Counted from the first letter of the stretch, positions 17,008-26,014 are shown. The stretch is DNA of 64,000 bases from Vogesella alkaliphila (GCF_014652475.1 NZ_BMYW01000008.1:62001-126000), one strand, 5' to 3'. The notes: generated by a model from the letters alone, not told the origin. A program made the numbers and translations.

Positions 17008-17762
17008 CTAGTTTCGAGTTTCCTGTTACCGAACGTACCAGAACGCTGCTCCGACTGGAGCAGCTCTACCAGCGCCTGGCTTTCTTCATCGCACAGGACG
17101 AGCCGTACCAGCATCACGCCGCCCTGATGGCGTTGTTCGAGGTGCTGGAAGCGGCCGGTCGTACCGAGCTGAAGTCTGAGCTGCTGCAGGAGCTGGAGCG
17201 GCAGAAGCAGGCACTGGAGAGCTGGCGCGAAAGCCCGGCCATCGAACAGGTGGCGCTGGAGCAGGTACTGGACGAGATCGAGCTGGCGTCGCAGCACCTG
17301 CTGGAACTGAGCAGCCGCTTTGGCCAGCATCTGCGCGAGAACGAGTGGCTGATGGCGATCAAGCAGCGCTCCATCATTCCCGGCGGCACCTGTTCCTTCG
17401 ACCTGCCGTCCTATCACCTGTGGCTGCAGCAGCCGGTGGCGCAACGTCGCGCCGACCTGCAGCGCTGGTCGCTGCCGCTGATGCCGACGGCGCAGGCGGC
17501 GGCCATCCTGCTGAAACTGCTGCGCGACAGCGGCAAGCATTTTTCCTATGTCGCGCGCCGTGGCGCGTTCCAGCAGATGTCCGGCGGCAAGGTGGTGCAG
17601 CTGATCCGCGTCAGTTTTGACGAGCGCTACCAGGTGGTGCCGGAAGTCTCCGCCAACAAGTACGCGCTGAATATCCGTTTTGTCGATGCCGGCACCGGCG
17701 AGGTGCGTTCGCGCCAGGTGGAGCAGGATATCGAGTTCACCCTGACCTTTTGCAAGTTCTGA
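17004..17762 (+). CDS. zapD: cell division protein ZapD
   Basis: Cytoplasmic protein that cross-links FtsZ filaments at the division ring (formerly YacF/DUF1342). 252 residues, helical in the first half, then a beta-rich part containing RSIIPGGTCSFDLPSYH and ending FTLTFCKF. It starts at GTG 17004, which overlaps the coaE TGA (GTGA), so it is translationally coupled. The coaE-zapD-yacG order matches other proteobacteria. Confidence 0.93.
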   Translation: MTSFEFPVTERTRTLLRLEQLYQRLAFFIAQDEPYQHHAALMALFEVLEAAGRTELKSELLQELERQKQALESWRESPAIEQVALEQVLDEIELASQHLLELSSRFGQHLRENEWLMAIKQRSIIPGGTCSFDLPSYHLWLQQPVAQRRADLQRWSLPLMPTAQAAAILLKLLRDSGKHFSYVARRGAFQQMSGGKVVQLIRVSFDERYQVVPEVSANKYALNIRFVDAGTGEVRSRQVEQDIEFTLTFCKF

Positions 17763-17768
17763 TTTCCG

Positions 17769-17951
17769 ATGACCTCACCCACGATTGTTCCCTGTCCGCA
17801 ATGCAAGACCCCGGTGACCTGGGGACCGGACAGCCCGTACCGCCCGTTCTGCAGCGAACGCTGCAAGCTGATCGACCTCGGCCAGTGGGCCGACGAACAG
17901 TACCGGGTGCCGGCGACGCCGGACCTGCCGTTCGACGACCATCCCGATTGA
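17769..17951 (+). CDS. yacG: DNA gyrase inhibitor YacG
   Basis: Small zinc protein that binds GyrB and blocks DNA binding. 60 residues. Zinc ligands are Cys 9, 12, 28 and 32 (C-P-Q-C and F-C-S-E-R-C), and the acidic tail is normal for the family. It lies 6 bases after zapD and closes the pil operon. Confidence 0.93.
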   Translation: MTSPTIVPCPQCKTPVTWGPDSPYRPFCSERCKLIDLGQWADEQYRVPATPDLPFDDHPD

Positions 17952-17973
17952 GTGCAGAGTGCCAGCCAGCAAA

Positions 17974-18004
17974 AAGCCGTTGCCCGCAAGGCAACGGCTT
18001 TTTT
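17974..18004. terminator. terminator of the pilB-yacG operon
   Basis: AAGCCGTTGCC / GGCAACGGCTT with a 5-base loop, A-run before and six T after. It also serves the convergent amiC. Confidence 0.9.
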
Positions 18005-18021
18005 CATTGCCAGCCGGTGAT

Positions 18022-19260
18022 TCAGATGCGGGCCAGCACCGCACCCTGCGCAAAATACTGGCGCACGCCAGACATGATCGCCTCCGCCATCTGCTGCTGG
18101 AAGGCCGGGCTGACCAGTTTCCTTTCTTCCTCGTAGTTACTGATGAACGCGGTTTCTACCAGGATGGAGGGAATGTCCGGCGCCTTGAGCACGGCAAAGC
18201 CGGCCTGCTCCACCTGCGGCTTGTGCAGGCGGTTGAGGTTGCCCATCTTGCCGAGCACCGACTTGCCCAGCTTGAGGCTGTCATTGATGGTGGCGGTCTG
18301 CGTCAGGTCGAACAGGGTGTGGGCGAGGTAGCGGTCCTTGCCGCTGATCTTGACGCCGCCGATCAGGTCGGCGTCGTTCTGGCTCTTGGCCAGCAGCCGC
18401 GCCACGCTGCTGGTGGCGCCGTTTTCCGACAGCGCGAACACCGAGGAACCGTTGGCGCTGCGGTTGGCGACGGCGTCGGCGTGAATGGAGATGAACAGGT
18501 CGGCGCCGAGCTTGCGTGCCTTGGCCACGCGCACCCCCAGCGGAATGAACACGTCCTCGTCGCGCGTCAGGTGCGCCTTCATGTTCTTTTCGCCGTCGAT
18601 CAGCTTCTTTAGCTGGCGGCTGATGCGCAGTACCACGTCTTTTTCATAGACACCGGACGGGCCGACGGCGCCCGGGTCTTCGCCGCCGTGTCCCGGGTCG
18701 ATCACCACGGTAATGATGCGGTTCTTGTCGGCGCGGCCCTTGCTGCCCAGCGGCGCCTGCTCGTTCAGCTGCCCCTTGTTGTAGTCCTGCAGCAGCGCCA
18801 GCAGCGGGTCGTCCTGCTGGCCGCTGGCCGGGTACAGGTCCACCACCAGCCGGTGCCGGTACTCGCCGATCGGCTGCAGCGAGAAGATCTGCGGCTTGAC
18901 CTCGTTGCGCAGGTCCAGCACCAGGCGTACGGTGTTGCTGTTGAACTGGCCGGCGCGCGCGGTCTGGATGAAGGGGTCGGCGCCCTGGATCTGCTTGTTG
19001 ATGTCCTGCAGGATGCCGGTCAGCTGCACGCCTTCCAGGTCGATCACCAGCCGGTTCGGCTCGGCGAGGCTGAAATGCTTGTAGCGGATGGCTTCGCTGG
19101 CCTCGATGGTGACGCGGGTGTAGGTCGACGACGGCCACACCCGTACCGCCACGATCTGGCTGCTGCTGGCGAAGCCGATGCGGCTGACGCTCAGGAAAAA
19201 CGTGGCCGCGGCGGCGCCGATCAGCTGGCGGCGGCGGGAGTCGCAAGGCGGGAGAGACAT
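18022..19260 (-). CDS. amiC: N-acetylmuramoyl-L-alanine amidase AmiC
   Basis: Periplasmic zinc amidase that splits septal peptidoglycan during daughter-cell separation. 412 residues. The twin-arginine signal S-R-R-R-Q-L is at 8-13, followed by a hydrophobic core. An AMIN septal-targeting domain (about 38-140) and an Amidase_3 domain (about 190-405) follow, with IDPGHGGEDPG, SIHADA and V-E-T-A-F zinc/catalytic motifs. Its start lies inside the 3' end of tsaE (40-base overlap), so the two are cotranscribed. Confidence 0.95.
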   Translation of the reverse strand: MSLPPCDSRRRQLIGAAAATFFLSVSRIGFASSSQIVAVRVWPSSTYTRVTIEASEAIRYKHFSLAEPNRLVIDLEGVQLTGILQDINKQIQGADPFIQTARAGQFNSNTVRLVLDLRNEVKPQIFSLQPIGEYRHRLVVDLYPASGQQDDPLLALLQDYNKGQLNEQAPLGSKGRADKNRIITVVIDPGHGGEDPGAVGPSGVYEKDVVLRISRQLKKLIDGEKNMKAHLTRDEDVFIPLGVRVAKARKLGADLFISIHADAVANRSANGSSVFALSENGATSSVARLLAKSQNDADLIGGVKISGKDRYLAHTLFDLTQTATINDSLKLGKSVLGKMGNLNRLHKPQVEQAGFAVLKAPDIPSILVETAFISNYEEERKLVSPAFQQQMAEAIMSGVRQYFAQGAVLARI

Positions 19261-19712
19261 TGGTGTCCTGTTTCGCTAAAGGCTTGAAGACGATAGTTGC
19301 GACTAGCGTCGCAGACCGAGAGTTCCAGCACCAGGTCGGCGGGCGGCAGACAGGCGCCGGCCTTGTCCGGCCATTCGACGATGCACAGCGTGTCGGCGGC
19401 AAAGTAGTCGCCAAAGCCGGCGTCGTGCCACTCGTCCGGATCGGCAAAGCGGTACAGGTCGAAGTGGTGCACCGTGAGCGGCGGCAGGCTGTAGCTTTCC
19501 ACCAGGGTGTAGGTCGGGCTCTTAACGCGCCCCTGATGACCCAGCGCCTGCAGCAGGCCGCGGGTGAACGTGGTCTTGCCGGCGCCGAGGTCGCCGTGCA
19601 GTTGCAGCTGGATGCCGCCGTGCAGCACGGCGGCCAGGGTGGCGCCCAGTTGCAGGGTGGCGCTTTCATCGGCAAGGAAGCCTTGCCGCAGGCTGGTATC
19701 ATCCGTTGCCAT
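19221..19712 (-). CDS. tsaE: tRNA threonylcarbamoyladenosine biosynthesis ATPase TsaE
   Basis: ATPase partner of TsaB/TsaD in making the t6A37 modification of tRNAs that read ANN codons. 163 residues. Walker A G-D-L-G-A-G-K-T-T is at 40-48, SPTYTLVE at about 65-72, and the HFDLYR and VEWPDKA motifs follow. Its ATG shares two bases with the start codon of the divergent queG. There is no other Met near the N-terminus, so this overlap looks real. Confidence 0.95.
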   Translation of the reverse strand: MATDDTSLRQGFLADESATLQLGATLAAVLHGGIQLQLHGDLGAGKTTFTRGLLQALGHQGRVKSPTYTLVESYSLPPLTVHHFDLYRFADPDEWHDAGFGDYFAADTLCIVEWPDKAGACLPPADLVLELSVCDASRNYRLQAFSETGHQCLSRLATPAAAS

Positions 19713-20790
19713 GAGTGAAATATCCTGTAAAAGCGAGAATTATCGCCAATTGGCCAGCCAAATCAAGGGATGGGCCAAAGAACTCGGTTTTGCCGACGCC
19801 CGCATCACGCGAGCGGCCCTGCCGGAAGAGGCCGAAGCCAGCCTGCTGGTGTGGCTGGCGGCGGGCAACCACGGCGAAATGGAGTACATGGCACGCCATG
19901 GCGTGCTGCGCGTGCGTCCGGCGGAGCTGGTGCCGGGCACCGTGCGCGTGATCAGCCTGCGCATGCACTACTGGCCGGCGGCGGCGCGCGATGCCGAAGC
20001 GGTGCTGGCCGATGGCTCGCGTGCCTACCTGTCGCGCTACGCGCTGGGCCGCGACTACCACAAGGTGGTACGCAACCGGCTGCAGAAGCTGGCCGAGCGC
20101 ATCACGCAGGCGGTGGGCGAGCACGGCTACCGCGTGTTCACCGACAGCGCCCCGCTGGCCGAGGTGGCGCTGGCGGCGCAGGCGGGGCAGGGCTGGCGTG
20201 GCAAGCATACCCTGCTGCTCAACAAGAAACAGGGCTCGCTGTTCTTCCTCGGCGAGATTCTCACCGATCTGCCGTTGCCGGAAGATGACGGCGAGGACGG
20301 TCACTGTGGTAGCTGCACGCGCTGCATCACGGCATGTCCGACCGGCGCCATCGTGGCGCCGTACCAGGTCGACGCCCGGCGCTGCATTTCCTACCTCACC
20401 ATCGAGCTGAAGGGCGCGATACCGGAGCCGCTGCGACCGCTGATCGGCAACCGCGTCTACGGTTGCGACGACTGCCAGCTGGCCTGCCCGTGGAACCGTT
20501 TCGTGGTGCACACGCGGGAGGACGATTTTGCTGTCCGCCACGGGCTGGACGACGTCAGCCTGTTGGAGCTGTTCGGCTGGGACGAGGCGACCTTCGCCAG
20601 CCGCATGGCCGGCAGCCCGATCTACCGCATCGGCTACGCCAAGTGGCTGTCCAATCTGGCCATCGGGCTGGGCAATGCGCCGTACGCGGCCGAGATTGTT
20701 GTTGCGTTGCAACAGCGGCAGGATCATGCAGATGACGTGGTGCGCGAGTCGGTCGCCTGGGCGCTGGCGCAGCAACAGGGCCGCGCATAA
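19711..20790 (+). CDS. queG: epoxyqueuosine reductase QueG
   Basis: Cobalamin and Fe-S enzyme for the last step of queuosine synthesis in tRNA. 359 residues. The catalytic Asp is in TDSAPLAE (about 145). Two 4Fe-4S clusters use Cys 199, 202, 205, 209 and Cys 252, 255, 259. The start at ATG 19711 gives the expected N-terminus; the frame is open further upstream only as a shadow of tsaE. QueF, another queuosine enzyme, is 40 kb away in this window. Confidence 0.95.
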   Translation: MSEISCKSENYRQLASQIKGWAKELGFADARITRAALPEEAEASLLVWLAAGNHGEMEYMARHGVLRVRPAELVPGTVRVISLRMHYWPAAARDAEAVLADGSRAYLSRYALGRDYHKVVRNRLQKLAERITQAVGEHGYRVFTDSAPLAEVALAAQAGQGWRGKHTLLLNKKQGSLFFLGEILTDLPLPEDDGEDGHCGSCTRCITACPTGAIVAPYQVDARRCISYLTIELKGAIPEPLRPLIGNRVYGCDDCQLACPWNRFVVHTREDDFAVRHGLDDVSLLELFGWDEATFASRMAGSPIYRIGYAKWLSNLAIGLGNAPYAAEIVVALQQRQDHADDVVRESVAWALAQQQGRA

Positions 20791-20826
20791 AAGGTTGGCC
20801 GCAAGCCAGGGCTCGCGGCCAACCTT
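20791..20826. repeat. inverted pair of the dispersed repeat after queG
   Basis: Left arm AAGGTTGGCCGCAAG is exact; right arm CGCGGCCAACCTT has one mismatch at its first base. The 12-base stem GGTTGGCCGC and flanks starts right at the queG stop, and the convergent GNAT gene ends 26 bases beyond it. No T-run follows. Confidence 0.75.
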
Positions 20827-20852
20827 GCACCATTTAGTCCTGCCGACGGATC

Positions 20853-21314
20853 TCAGTCCAGCGCGCGGGTGAAGTGGAACGAGGAGATCACGAAGTCCTT
20901 GCGCAGGTACAGCTTGTGCGCGGCGGTGCGCCAGGTGCCGGAGTCCAGTACCAGGAAGCGGCAGCCCAGCGCGCGCGCCTCGGCCTCGCACCAGTCGATC
21001 AGCGCACTGCCGACGCCTTGCGAGCGCAGGCGCTCGTCGGTGACCAGGTCGTCGATGTACAGGCGCAGGTCTTCGTAGGTGTTCTCGTAGACGCGGTACA
21101 GCGCCAGGCCGAGCACCTGATCGTCCTCGTTCAGCGCTGCCACCAGCCGCGCGCCGTAGCCGAGGATGCGCGCGATCTTGGCGACGTAGTCGGCGCTGTC
21201 CTCCGGCAGCATCGGTCGCAGCTGTCTATGCACCGCCAGCGCCGCGGCCAACATTTGCGGCCGGGTGATGCGGCCGTGCTCGTCGCACAGCCGTTCGATG
21301 CGCAGCGTGCCCAT
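20853..21314 (-). CDS. GNAT-family N-acetyltransferase
   Basis: Predicted acetyl-CoA-dependent acetyltransferase, 153 residues. The fold is recognisable from the beta-alpha pattern and the acetyl-CoA loop R-S-Q-G-V-G-S-A-L-I (about 94-103), with L-V-L-D-S-G and a C-terminal LYLRKDFVISSFHF typical of GNATs. Substrate unknown. The start is set at MGTLRIERL because its ATG shares one base with the stop of the upstream MaoC gene, which implies coupling. Confidence 0.8.
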   Translation of the reverse strand: MGTLRIERLCDEHGRITRPQMLAAALAVHRQLRPMLPEDSADYVAKIARILGYGARLVAALNEDDQVLGLALYRVYENTYEDLRLYIDDLVTDERLRSQGVGSALIDWCEAEARALGCRFLVLDSGTWRTAAHKLYLRKDFVISSFHFTRALD

Positions 21315-21733
21315 CAGGCCGGACGCGACGGCGCGATCACCAGCGATTCGCCTTCCAGCACCACATTGCCTTTCACCAGGCACTGGGTGGCGAACTTGAC
21401 GCGCTTCTTCGCCGGGTCCAGCTCGGTGACGGTGACGCGGGCGGTGACGGTCTCGCCCAGGCGCACCGGCGCCTTGAACTTGGTCGATTGCGACAGGTAG
21501 ATGGTGCCGTTGCCCGGCAGGCGGGTGCCGACCACGGTGGAGATCAGGCCGGCGGTGAGCATGCCGTGGGCGATGCGGGTCTTGAACATCGACGCTTCGG
21601 CGTATTCCTGGTTGATGTGTACCGGGTTGTCGTCGCCGGAGACGGCGGCAAACATCAGGATATCGGCCTCGGTGATGGTTTTGGCGTACTCGGCGCTGTC
21701 ACCGATCTGGATATCTTCGAAGTAGACGGTCAT
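21314..21733 (-). CDS. MaoC-like (R)-specific enoyl-CoA hydratase
   Basis: Hot-dog fold hydratase, 139 residues from MTVYFEDIQIGDS. The catalytic Asp/His pair of the R-hydratase motif is in SGDDNPVHINQEYA (about 37-50), followed by R-I-A-H-G-M-L-T-A-G-L. Such enzymes (PhaJ type) feed (R)-3-hydroxyacyl-CoA from beta-oxidation into polyhydroxyalkanoate or related lipids. The divergent etfBA and acyl-CoA dehydrogenase genes make a fatty-acid context plausible. GGAGCA precedes the ATG. Confidence 0.8.
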   Translation of the reverse strand: MTVYFEDIQIGDSAEYAKTITEADILMFAAVSGDDNPVHINQEYAEASMFKTRIAHGMLTAGLISTVVGTRLPGNGTIYLSQSTKFKAPVRLGETVTARVTVTELDPAKKRVKFATQCLVKGNVVLEGESLVIAPSRPA

Positions 21734-22040
21734 GCTGTGCTCCCTGTTTTGGCAAGAAAAGCCGCAAGTAGGCACCACGATGGCGGCACTTGCGGCAGGA
21801 ATGTCCGGTCTGTCGGCGTGTTTATGACATGCTCAATTGTTGCAGCGCATTCTGACACGCTTTACCTTAAATGCAAATTACGGGGAAAATGGCGTAATAT
21901 TTGTGTCACCCCTGTTGTACTGCAGTTTTTTTGTAGGCAATCTACCAATTAAACGCTTGTTCGATTTTGCGCTGTCGCCTCACGCCGAACAGCCGCACAT
22001 TGACGACAATTGTTCAACTCAGAGAGTTCGCTGGAGGAAT
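21734..22040. other. divergent intergenic region, MaoC gene / etfB
   Basis: About 300 bases, distinctly A/T-rich in the middle (21860-21965), between two divergent gene sets that both concern acyl-CoA metabolism. I see a TAATAT (about 21896) and a TTGTAC (21915-21920) but no pair that makes a convincing promoter, and no clear operator palindrome. The strong GGAGGA for etfB is at 22033-22038. Confidence 0.4.
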
Positions 22041-22790
22041 ATGAAAGCTCTAGTCGCTGTGAAACGCGTTGTCGATTACAACGTGAAAGTCCGGGTCAAG
22101 GCCGATGGCACTGATGTGGATGTCGCTAACGTCAAGATGTCGATGAACCCGTTCGACGAGATCGCGGTGGAAGAGGCCGTGCGTCTGAAAGAAGCCGGCA
22201 AGGTCTCCGAGATCGTGGTGGTGTCGCTGGGGGTGAAGCAGTGCGAGGAAACCCTGCGTACCGCACTGGCGATGGGCGCCGACCGCGCTATCCTGGTGGA
22301 AACCGACGCCGAGCTGCAGCCGCTGGCGGTGGCCAAGCTGCTGAAGGCCGTGGCTGAAAAAGAGCAACCGCAGCTCTTGATCGTCGGCAAGCAGGCGATC
22401 GACGACGACGCCAACCAGACCGGCCAGATGGTGTCGGCACTGCTGGGCTGGGCACAGGGCACTTTCGCCTCGAAAGTGGATGTCGCCGCGGAAACCGTGG
22501 ACGTGACCCGCGAAGTGGACGGCGGCCTGGAAACCGTCAAGCTGCGCCTGCCGGCGGTGGTGACCACCGACCTGCGCCTGAACGAGCCGCGCTACGTCAA
22601 GCTGCCGAACATCATGGCCGCCAAGAAGAAGCCGCTGGACAAGACCACCCCGGCCGAGCTGGGCGTCGATGTTGCGCCGCGCCTGAAGACCCTGAAAGTG
22701 GCCGAGCCAGCCAAGCGCTCCGCCGGTATCAAGGTTGCCAATGCCGCCGAGCTGGTGGCCAAACTCAAAAACGAAGCAAAGGTGCTGTAA
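22041..22790 (+). CDS. etfB: electron transfer flavoprotein beta subunit
   Basis: Small subunit (249 residues) of the FAD/AMP heterodimer that takes electrons from acyl-CoA dehydrogenases and hands them to ETF-ubiquinone oxidoreductase. It begins [20 protein letters not shown] and contains V-G-K-Q-A-I-D-D-D plus the family [18 protein letters not shown]. Start ATG 22041 has a perfect GGAGGA 2-3 bases short of ideal spacing. It is followed 3 bases later by etfA. Confidence 0.95.
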   Translation: MKALVAVKRVVDYNVKVRVKADGTDVDVANVKMSMNPFDEIAVEEAVRLKEAGKVSEIVVVSLGVKQCEETLRTALAMGADRAILVETDAELQPLAVAKLLKAVAEKEQPQLLIVGKQAIDDDANQTGQMVSALLGWAQGTFASKVDVAAETVDVTREVDGGLETVKLRLPAVVTTDLRLNEPRYVKLPNIMAAKKKPLDKTTPAELGVDVAPRLKTLKVAEPAKRSAGIKVANAAELVAKLKNEAKVL

Positions 22791-22793
22791 GCC

Positions 22794-23726
22794 ATGGCCA
22801 TTCTCGTTATCGCTGAACACGACAACCAGAGCCTGAAAGCAGGCACTCTGAACACCGTTACCGCCGCCGCCAAGCTGGGCGAAGTGCACGTGCTGGTCGC
22901 CGGCCACAACGCCGCCGCGGCCGCCGACGCCGCCAAGTCCGTGGCCGGTGTGGCCAAGGTACTGCTGGCCGACAACGCTGCCTACGCGCACGGCCTGGCC
23001 GAGAACGTGGCACCGCTGGTGGTGGACCTGGCCAAGGGTTACAGCCACGTGCTGGCCCCGGCGTCGTCCTACGGCAAGAACCTGCTGCCGCGCGTCGCCG
23101 CACTCTTGGACGTGGCGCAGGTCTCCGACATTATCGCCATCGAATCCGCCGACACTTTCGTGCGCCCGGTGTACGCCGGCAACGTGCTGGCTACCGTGCA
23201 GTCCAGCGACGCTATCAAGGTGATCACCGTGCGTACCACCGCCTTCGAGGCGGCGGCTCAGGGCGGTGCGGCCAACGTTGAAGCCGTCGCCACCGTGTCC
23301 GACGCCGGCCTGTCCAGCTTTGTCGGCCAGGAGCTGACCAAGTCCGACCGTCCGGAGCTGGGCGCCGCCAAGATTATCGTGTCCGGTGGCCGTGCGCTGG
23401 GTTCGGAAGAGCAGTTCAAGGCGGTGATCGAGCCGCTGGCCGACAAGCTGTCCGCCGCCGTCGGTGCCTCGCGCGCCGCGGTGGACGCCGGCTACGCGCC
23501 GAACGACTACCAGGTCGGCCAGACCGGCAAGGTGGTAGCGCCGCAGCTGTACGTGGCGGTGGGCATCTCCGGTGCCATCCAGCACCTGGCGGGCATGAAG
23601 GATTCCAAGGTGATCGTGGCGATCAACAAGGATGAAGAGGCGCCGATCTTCCAGGTGGCCGACTACGGCATCGTCGGTGACCTGTTCACCGTGGTACCGG
23701 AGCTGATCGCCGAGCTGTCCAAGTAA
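22794..23726 (+). CDS. etfA: electron transfer flavoprotein alpha subunit
   Basis: Large ETF subunit, 310 residues, carrying most of the FAD site. The C-terminal FAD domain has [12 protein letters not shown], then [19 protein letters not shown] and GAIQHLAGM. It pairs with the etfB product and probably serves the acyl-CoA dehydrogenase encoded downstream. Confidence 0.95.
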   Translation: MAILVIAEHDNQSLKAGTLNTVTAAAKLGEVHVLVAGHNAAAAADAAKSVAGVAKVLLADNAAYAHGLAENVAPLVVDLAKGYSHVLAPASSYGKNLLPRVAALLDVAQVSDIIAIESADTFVRPVYAGNVLATVQSSDAIKVITVRTTAFEAAAQGGAANVEAVATVSDAGLSSFVGQELTKSDRPELGAAKIIVSGGRALGSEEQFKAVIEPLADKLSAAVGASRAAVDAGYAPNDYQVGQTGKVVAPQLYVAVGISGAIQHLAGMKDSKVIVAINKDEEAPIFQVADYGIVGDLFTVVPELIAELSK

Positions 23727-23783
23727 TATCTGCAGTACCCATAAAACAAGGTGCGGTGCCACGGTGCCGCACCACACAAGAAG

Positions 23784-23874
23784 ACCGGCCATGACCGGTT
23801 CGTCGGGAGGAGTCCACACCGCGCAGTGCGCAGCGTGCGGCTTGTCCGTTGGCGGACGCATGGCCGGTTTTTTT
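23784..23874 (+). terminator. branched terminator-like structure after etfBA
   Basis: Outer stem ACCGGCCATG (23784-23793) pairs perfectly with CATGGCCGGT (23859-23868) and runs into seven T. The 65-base interior holds at least two smaller hairpins: CCGCGC... (about 23819-23840) and GTCCG-TTGG-CGGAC (23844-23857). It lies between etfA and the acyl-CoA dehydrogenase gene and could terminate or attenuate. Confidence 0.5.
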
Positions 23875-23913
23875 GCACGAGAAATGACGAGAAACGACAC
23901 AGAGGAGCGATCG

Positions 23914-25698
23914 ATGATTTACAAGGCACCCAGCAAAGACATCCGCTTTGCCCTGAACGAGCTGGCCGAGCTGCCGGCCGTCTGCACCCTGCCGGGCTAC
24001 GAGGACTGCAGCGTCGAGCTGACCGACGCCATCCTGGAAGAAGGCGCCAAGTTTGCCGAGAACGTGCTGGCCCCGATCAACCGGTTGGGCGACAAGGGCG
24101 CCAAGTGGGCGCCGGATTTCAGCGTGACCGCCGCCGAAGGCTTCAAGGATGCCTGGCAGCAGTACGTGGAGGCCGGCTGGGTAGGGCTGCGTGCACCGGC
24201 CGAGTTCGGCGGCCAGGGCCTGCCGGCGCTGGTGGCCATCGCCGCCGAGGAAATGTGGTGTTCGGCCAACCTGGCGTTCTCGCTGGCGCCGCTGCTGACC
24301 CTGGGGGCGGTGGAGGCCATCAACCACCACGCGTCCGACGAATTGAAAGCCGTCTACCTGCCGCGCATGTCCAGCGGCGAGTGGACCGGCACCATGAACC
24401 TGACCGAGCCGCAGGCCGGTTCCGACCTGGCGCAGGTGCGTTCGCGCGCCGTCCCGGTCGGCGATGGCAGCTACAAGATCAGCGGCCAGAAGATCTTTAT
24501 CACCTGGGGCGAGCACGACATGGCGGACAACATCGTCCACCTGGTGTTGGCCCGCCTGCCGGATGCACCGGCTGGGGTGAAGGGCATCTCGCTGTTCATC
24601 GTGCCCAAGTTCCTGGTGAATGCCGACGGCAGCCTCGGCGCGCGCAACGACGTGCGCTGCGTGTCGCTGGAGCACAAGCTGGGCATCCACGGCAGCCCCA
24701 CCGCGGTGATGAGTTTCGGCGACGACGGTGGTGCCATCGGCTACCTGGTGGGCGAGGCCAACAAGGGTCTGGCTTACATGTTCACCATGATGAACCATGC
24801 GCGCCTGGGCGTGGGGGTGGAAGGCATGGCGGTGTCCGAGCGCGCCTACCAGAAGGCGGTGGAGTACGCGCGAGAGCGGGTGCAGAGCCGCGCCGTCGGC
24901 AGCCCGGATCCGGCCGGCGTCGCCATCATCCGGCACCCGGACGTGCGCCGCATGCTGATGACGATGAAGGCGCAGATTGAGGCGCAGCGTGCGCTGGCCT
25001 TCTACGCCGCCGCCGCGCTGGACCGCGCCGCGCGCGATCCGGTGGCCAGCGAGGCCGCGCGCAACCAGGCGCTGGTCAACTTCCTGATCCCGATCGTGAA
25101 GGGCTGGAACACCGAGCAGGCCAACGAGATCACCAGCCTGGCAGTGCAGATCCACGGCGGCATGGGCTTCATCGAAGAGACCGGCGTCGCGCAGTACTAC
25201 CGCGACGCGCGCATCACCGCCATTTATGAGGGCACCACCGGCATCCAGGCGCTGGACCTGATCGGGCGCAAGATCGCCAGCGAAGACGGTGCGACCGCGC
25301 GCTGGCTGCTGGAGGAGGTCAAGGTCACCGCCGGCAAGCTGGCCGCGGCAGGTTACGCCAGCCTTGCGGCCAACCTTGAGGCGGCGGTGAAGGACGCCGA
25401 GCGCTGCGTCGCCTTCATTCTGGAGACCTTCGGCAGCCGGCCGCAGCTGGCGGCGGCCGGTTCGGTGCCCTTCCTCAAGCTGATGGGCATCGTGCTGGGC
25501 GGCTGGATGATGGGGCGCGCCGCGCTGATCGCCCGTGTGCAGCAGGGCGACGAGGGGGCCGACGCCGAGTTCCTCGCGGCGAAGATCGTCACCGCCCGTT
25601 TCTACGGTGAGCATCTGTTACCGCAGACCGCCGGTCTGGCGGCCGCCATCGTCCACGGTGGTGACAGCGTGCTGGAGCTGGACGAAACGCTGTTCTGA
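23914..25698 (+). CDS. acyl-CoA dehydrogenase, DmdC-like family
   Basis: FAD enzyme that introduces a 2,3-double bond into an acyl-CoA and passes electrons to ETF. 594 residues, about 200 longer than classical acyl-CoA dehydrogenases because of a C-terminal helical extension, as in the DmdC (methylmercaptopropionyl-CoA dehydrogenase) group. The opening MIYKAPSKDIRFALNEL is the family's. The M-N-L-T-E-P-Q-A-G-S-D FAD loop and the catalytic Glu in AIYEGTTGIQ are present. The start has AGAGGAG 5-6 bases before ATG 23914. True substrate unknown; the downstream-of-etfBA context fits. Confidence 0.88.
   Translation: MIYKAPSKDIRFALNELAELPAVCTLPGYEDCSVELTDAILEEGAKFAENVLAPINRLGDKGAKWAPDFSVTAAEGFKDAWQQYVEAGWVGLRAPAEFGGQGLPALVAIAAEEMWCSANLAFSLAPLLTLGAVEAINHHASDELKAVYLPRMSSGEWTGTMNLTEPQAGSDLAQVRSRAVPVGDGSYKISGQKIFITWGEHDMADNIVHLVLARLPDAPAGVKGISLFIVPKFLVNADGSLGARNDVRCVSLEHKLGIHGSPTAVMSFGDDGGAIGYLVGEANKGLAYMFTMMNHARLGVGVEGMAVSERAYQKAVEYARERVQSRAVGSPDPAGVAIIRHPDVRRMLMTMKAQIEAQRALAFYAAAALDRAARDPVASEAARNQALVNFLIPIVKGWNTEQANEITSLAVQIHGGMGFIEETGVAQYYRDARITAIYEGTTGIQALDLIGRKIASEDGATARWLLEEVKVTAGKLAAAGYASLAANLEAAVKDAERCVAFILETFGSRPQLAAAGSVPFLKLMGIVLGGWMMGRAALIARVQQGDEGADAEFLAAKIVTARFYGEHLLPQTAGLAAAIVHGGDSVLELDETLF
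25364..25377 (-). repeat. dispersed 14-mer copy, exact, inside acyl-CoA dehydrogenase gene
   Basis: TTGCGGCCAACCTT, exact; read as L-A-A-N-L-E. Confidence 0.85.
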
Positions 25699-25718
25699 GC
25701 GAGGGTTCGGTCTGCAAG

Positions 25719-25756
25719 AACCGCCGGTGCCGCAGCTGCGACACCGGCGGTTTTTT
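25719..25756 (+). terminator. terminator after the acyl-CoA dehydrogenase gene
   Basis: AACCGCCGGTG / CACCGGCGGTT stem with a GC-rich inner palindrome (CGCAGCTGCG), then six T. Confidence 0.9.
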
Positions 25757-25935
25757 ATGCGCAATTCGCCGCTGGCGACGCGTGGGGCTGGTGTGTTGCC
25801 GGCAGTTGGCCTGCGCGGAACAACTTGCCGTGCGCGCGCATTTTTTGTAAGGTTGACGCTAGCGTAAACAAGGGCTTAGCCGATGATGGCGACTGTATCC
25901 ATTGTTCAGAAAAGCATCAGTCGTGGCGCGCGGCC

Positions 25936-25965
25936 TTGCCGAAAAGGCCGAAAACAGGATATACT
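25936..25965 (+). promoter_or_regulatory. carA promoter
   Basis: TTGCCG (25936-25941), 18 bases, TATACT (25960-25965). It leaves a leader of about 85 bases that contains the hairpin at 25981. The remainder of the 25757-26057 gap shows nothing else I can support. Confidence 0.55.
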
Positions 25966-25980
25966 TGAAAAGTTTAACCG

Positions 25981-26014
25981 AACGGGACAAGCGCACGTCG
26001 CTATAGTCCCGTTT
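25981..26014 (+). promoter_or_regulatory. leader hairpin of carA, possible attenuator
   Basis: AACGGGAC (25981-25988) and GTCCCGTT (26006-26013) are perfect complements with a 17-base loop, followed by TTGTTG. It lies entirely between the proposed start of transcription and the carA GTG. The T-run is short, so termination would be weak or conditional. Confidence 0.4.
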
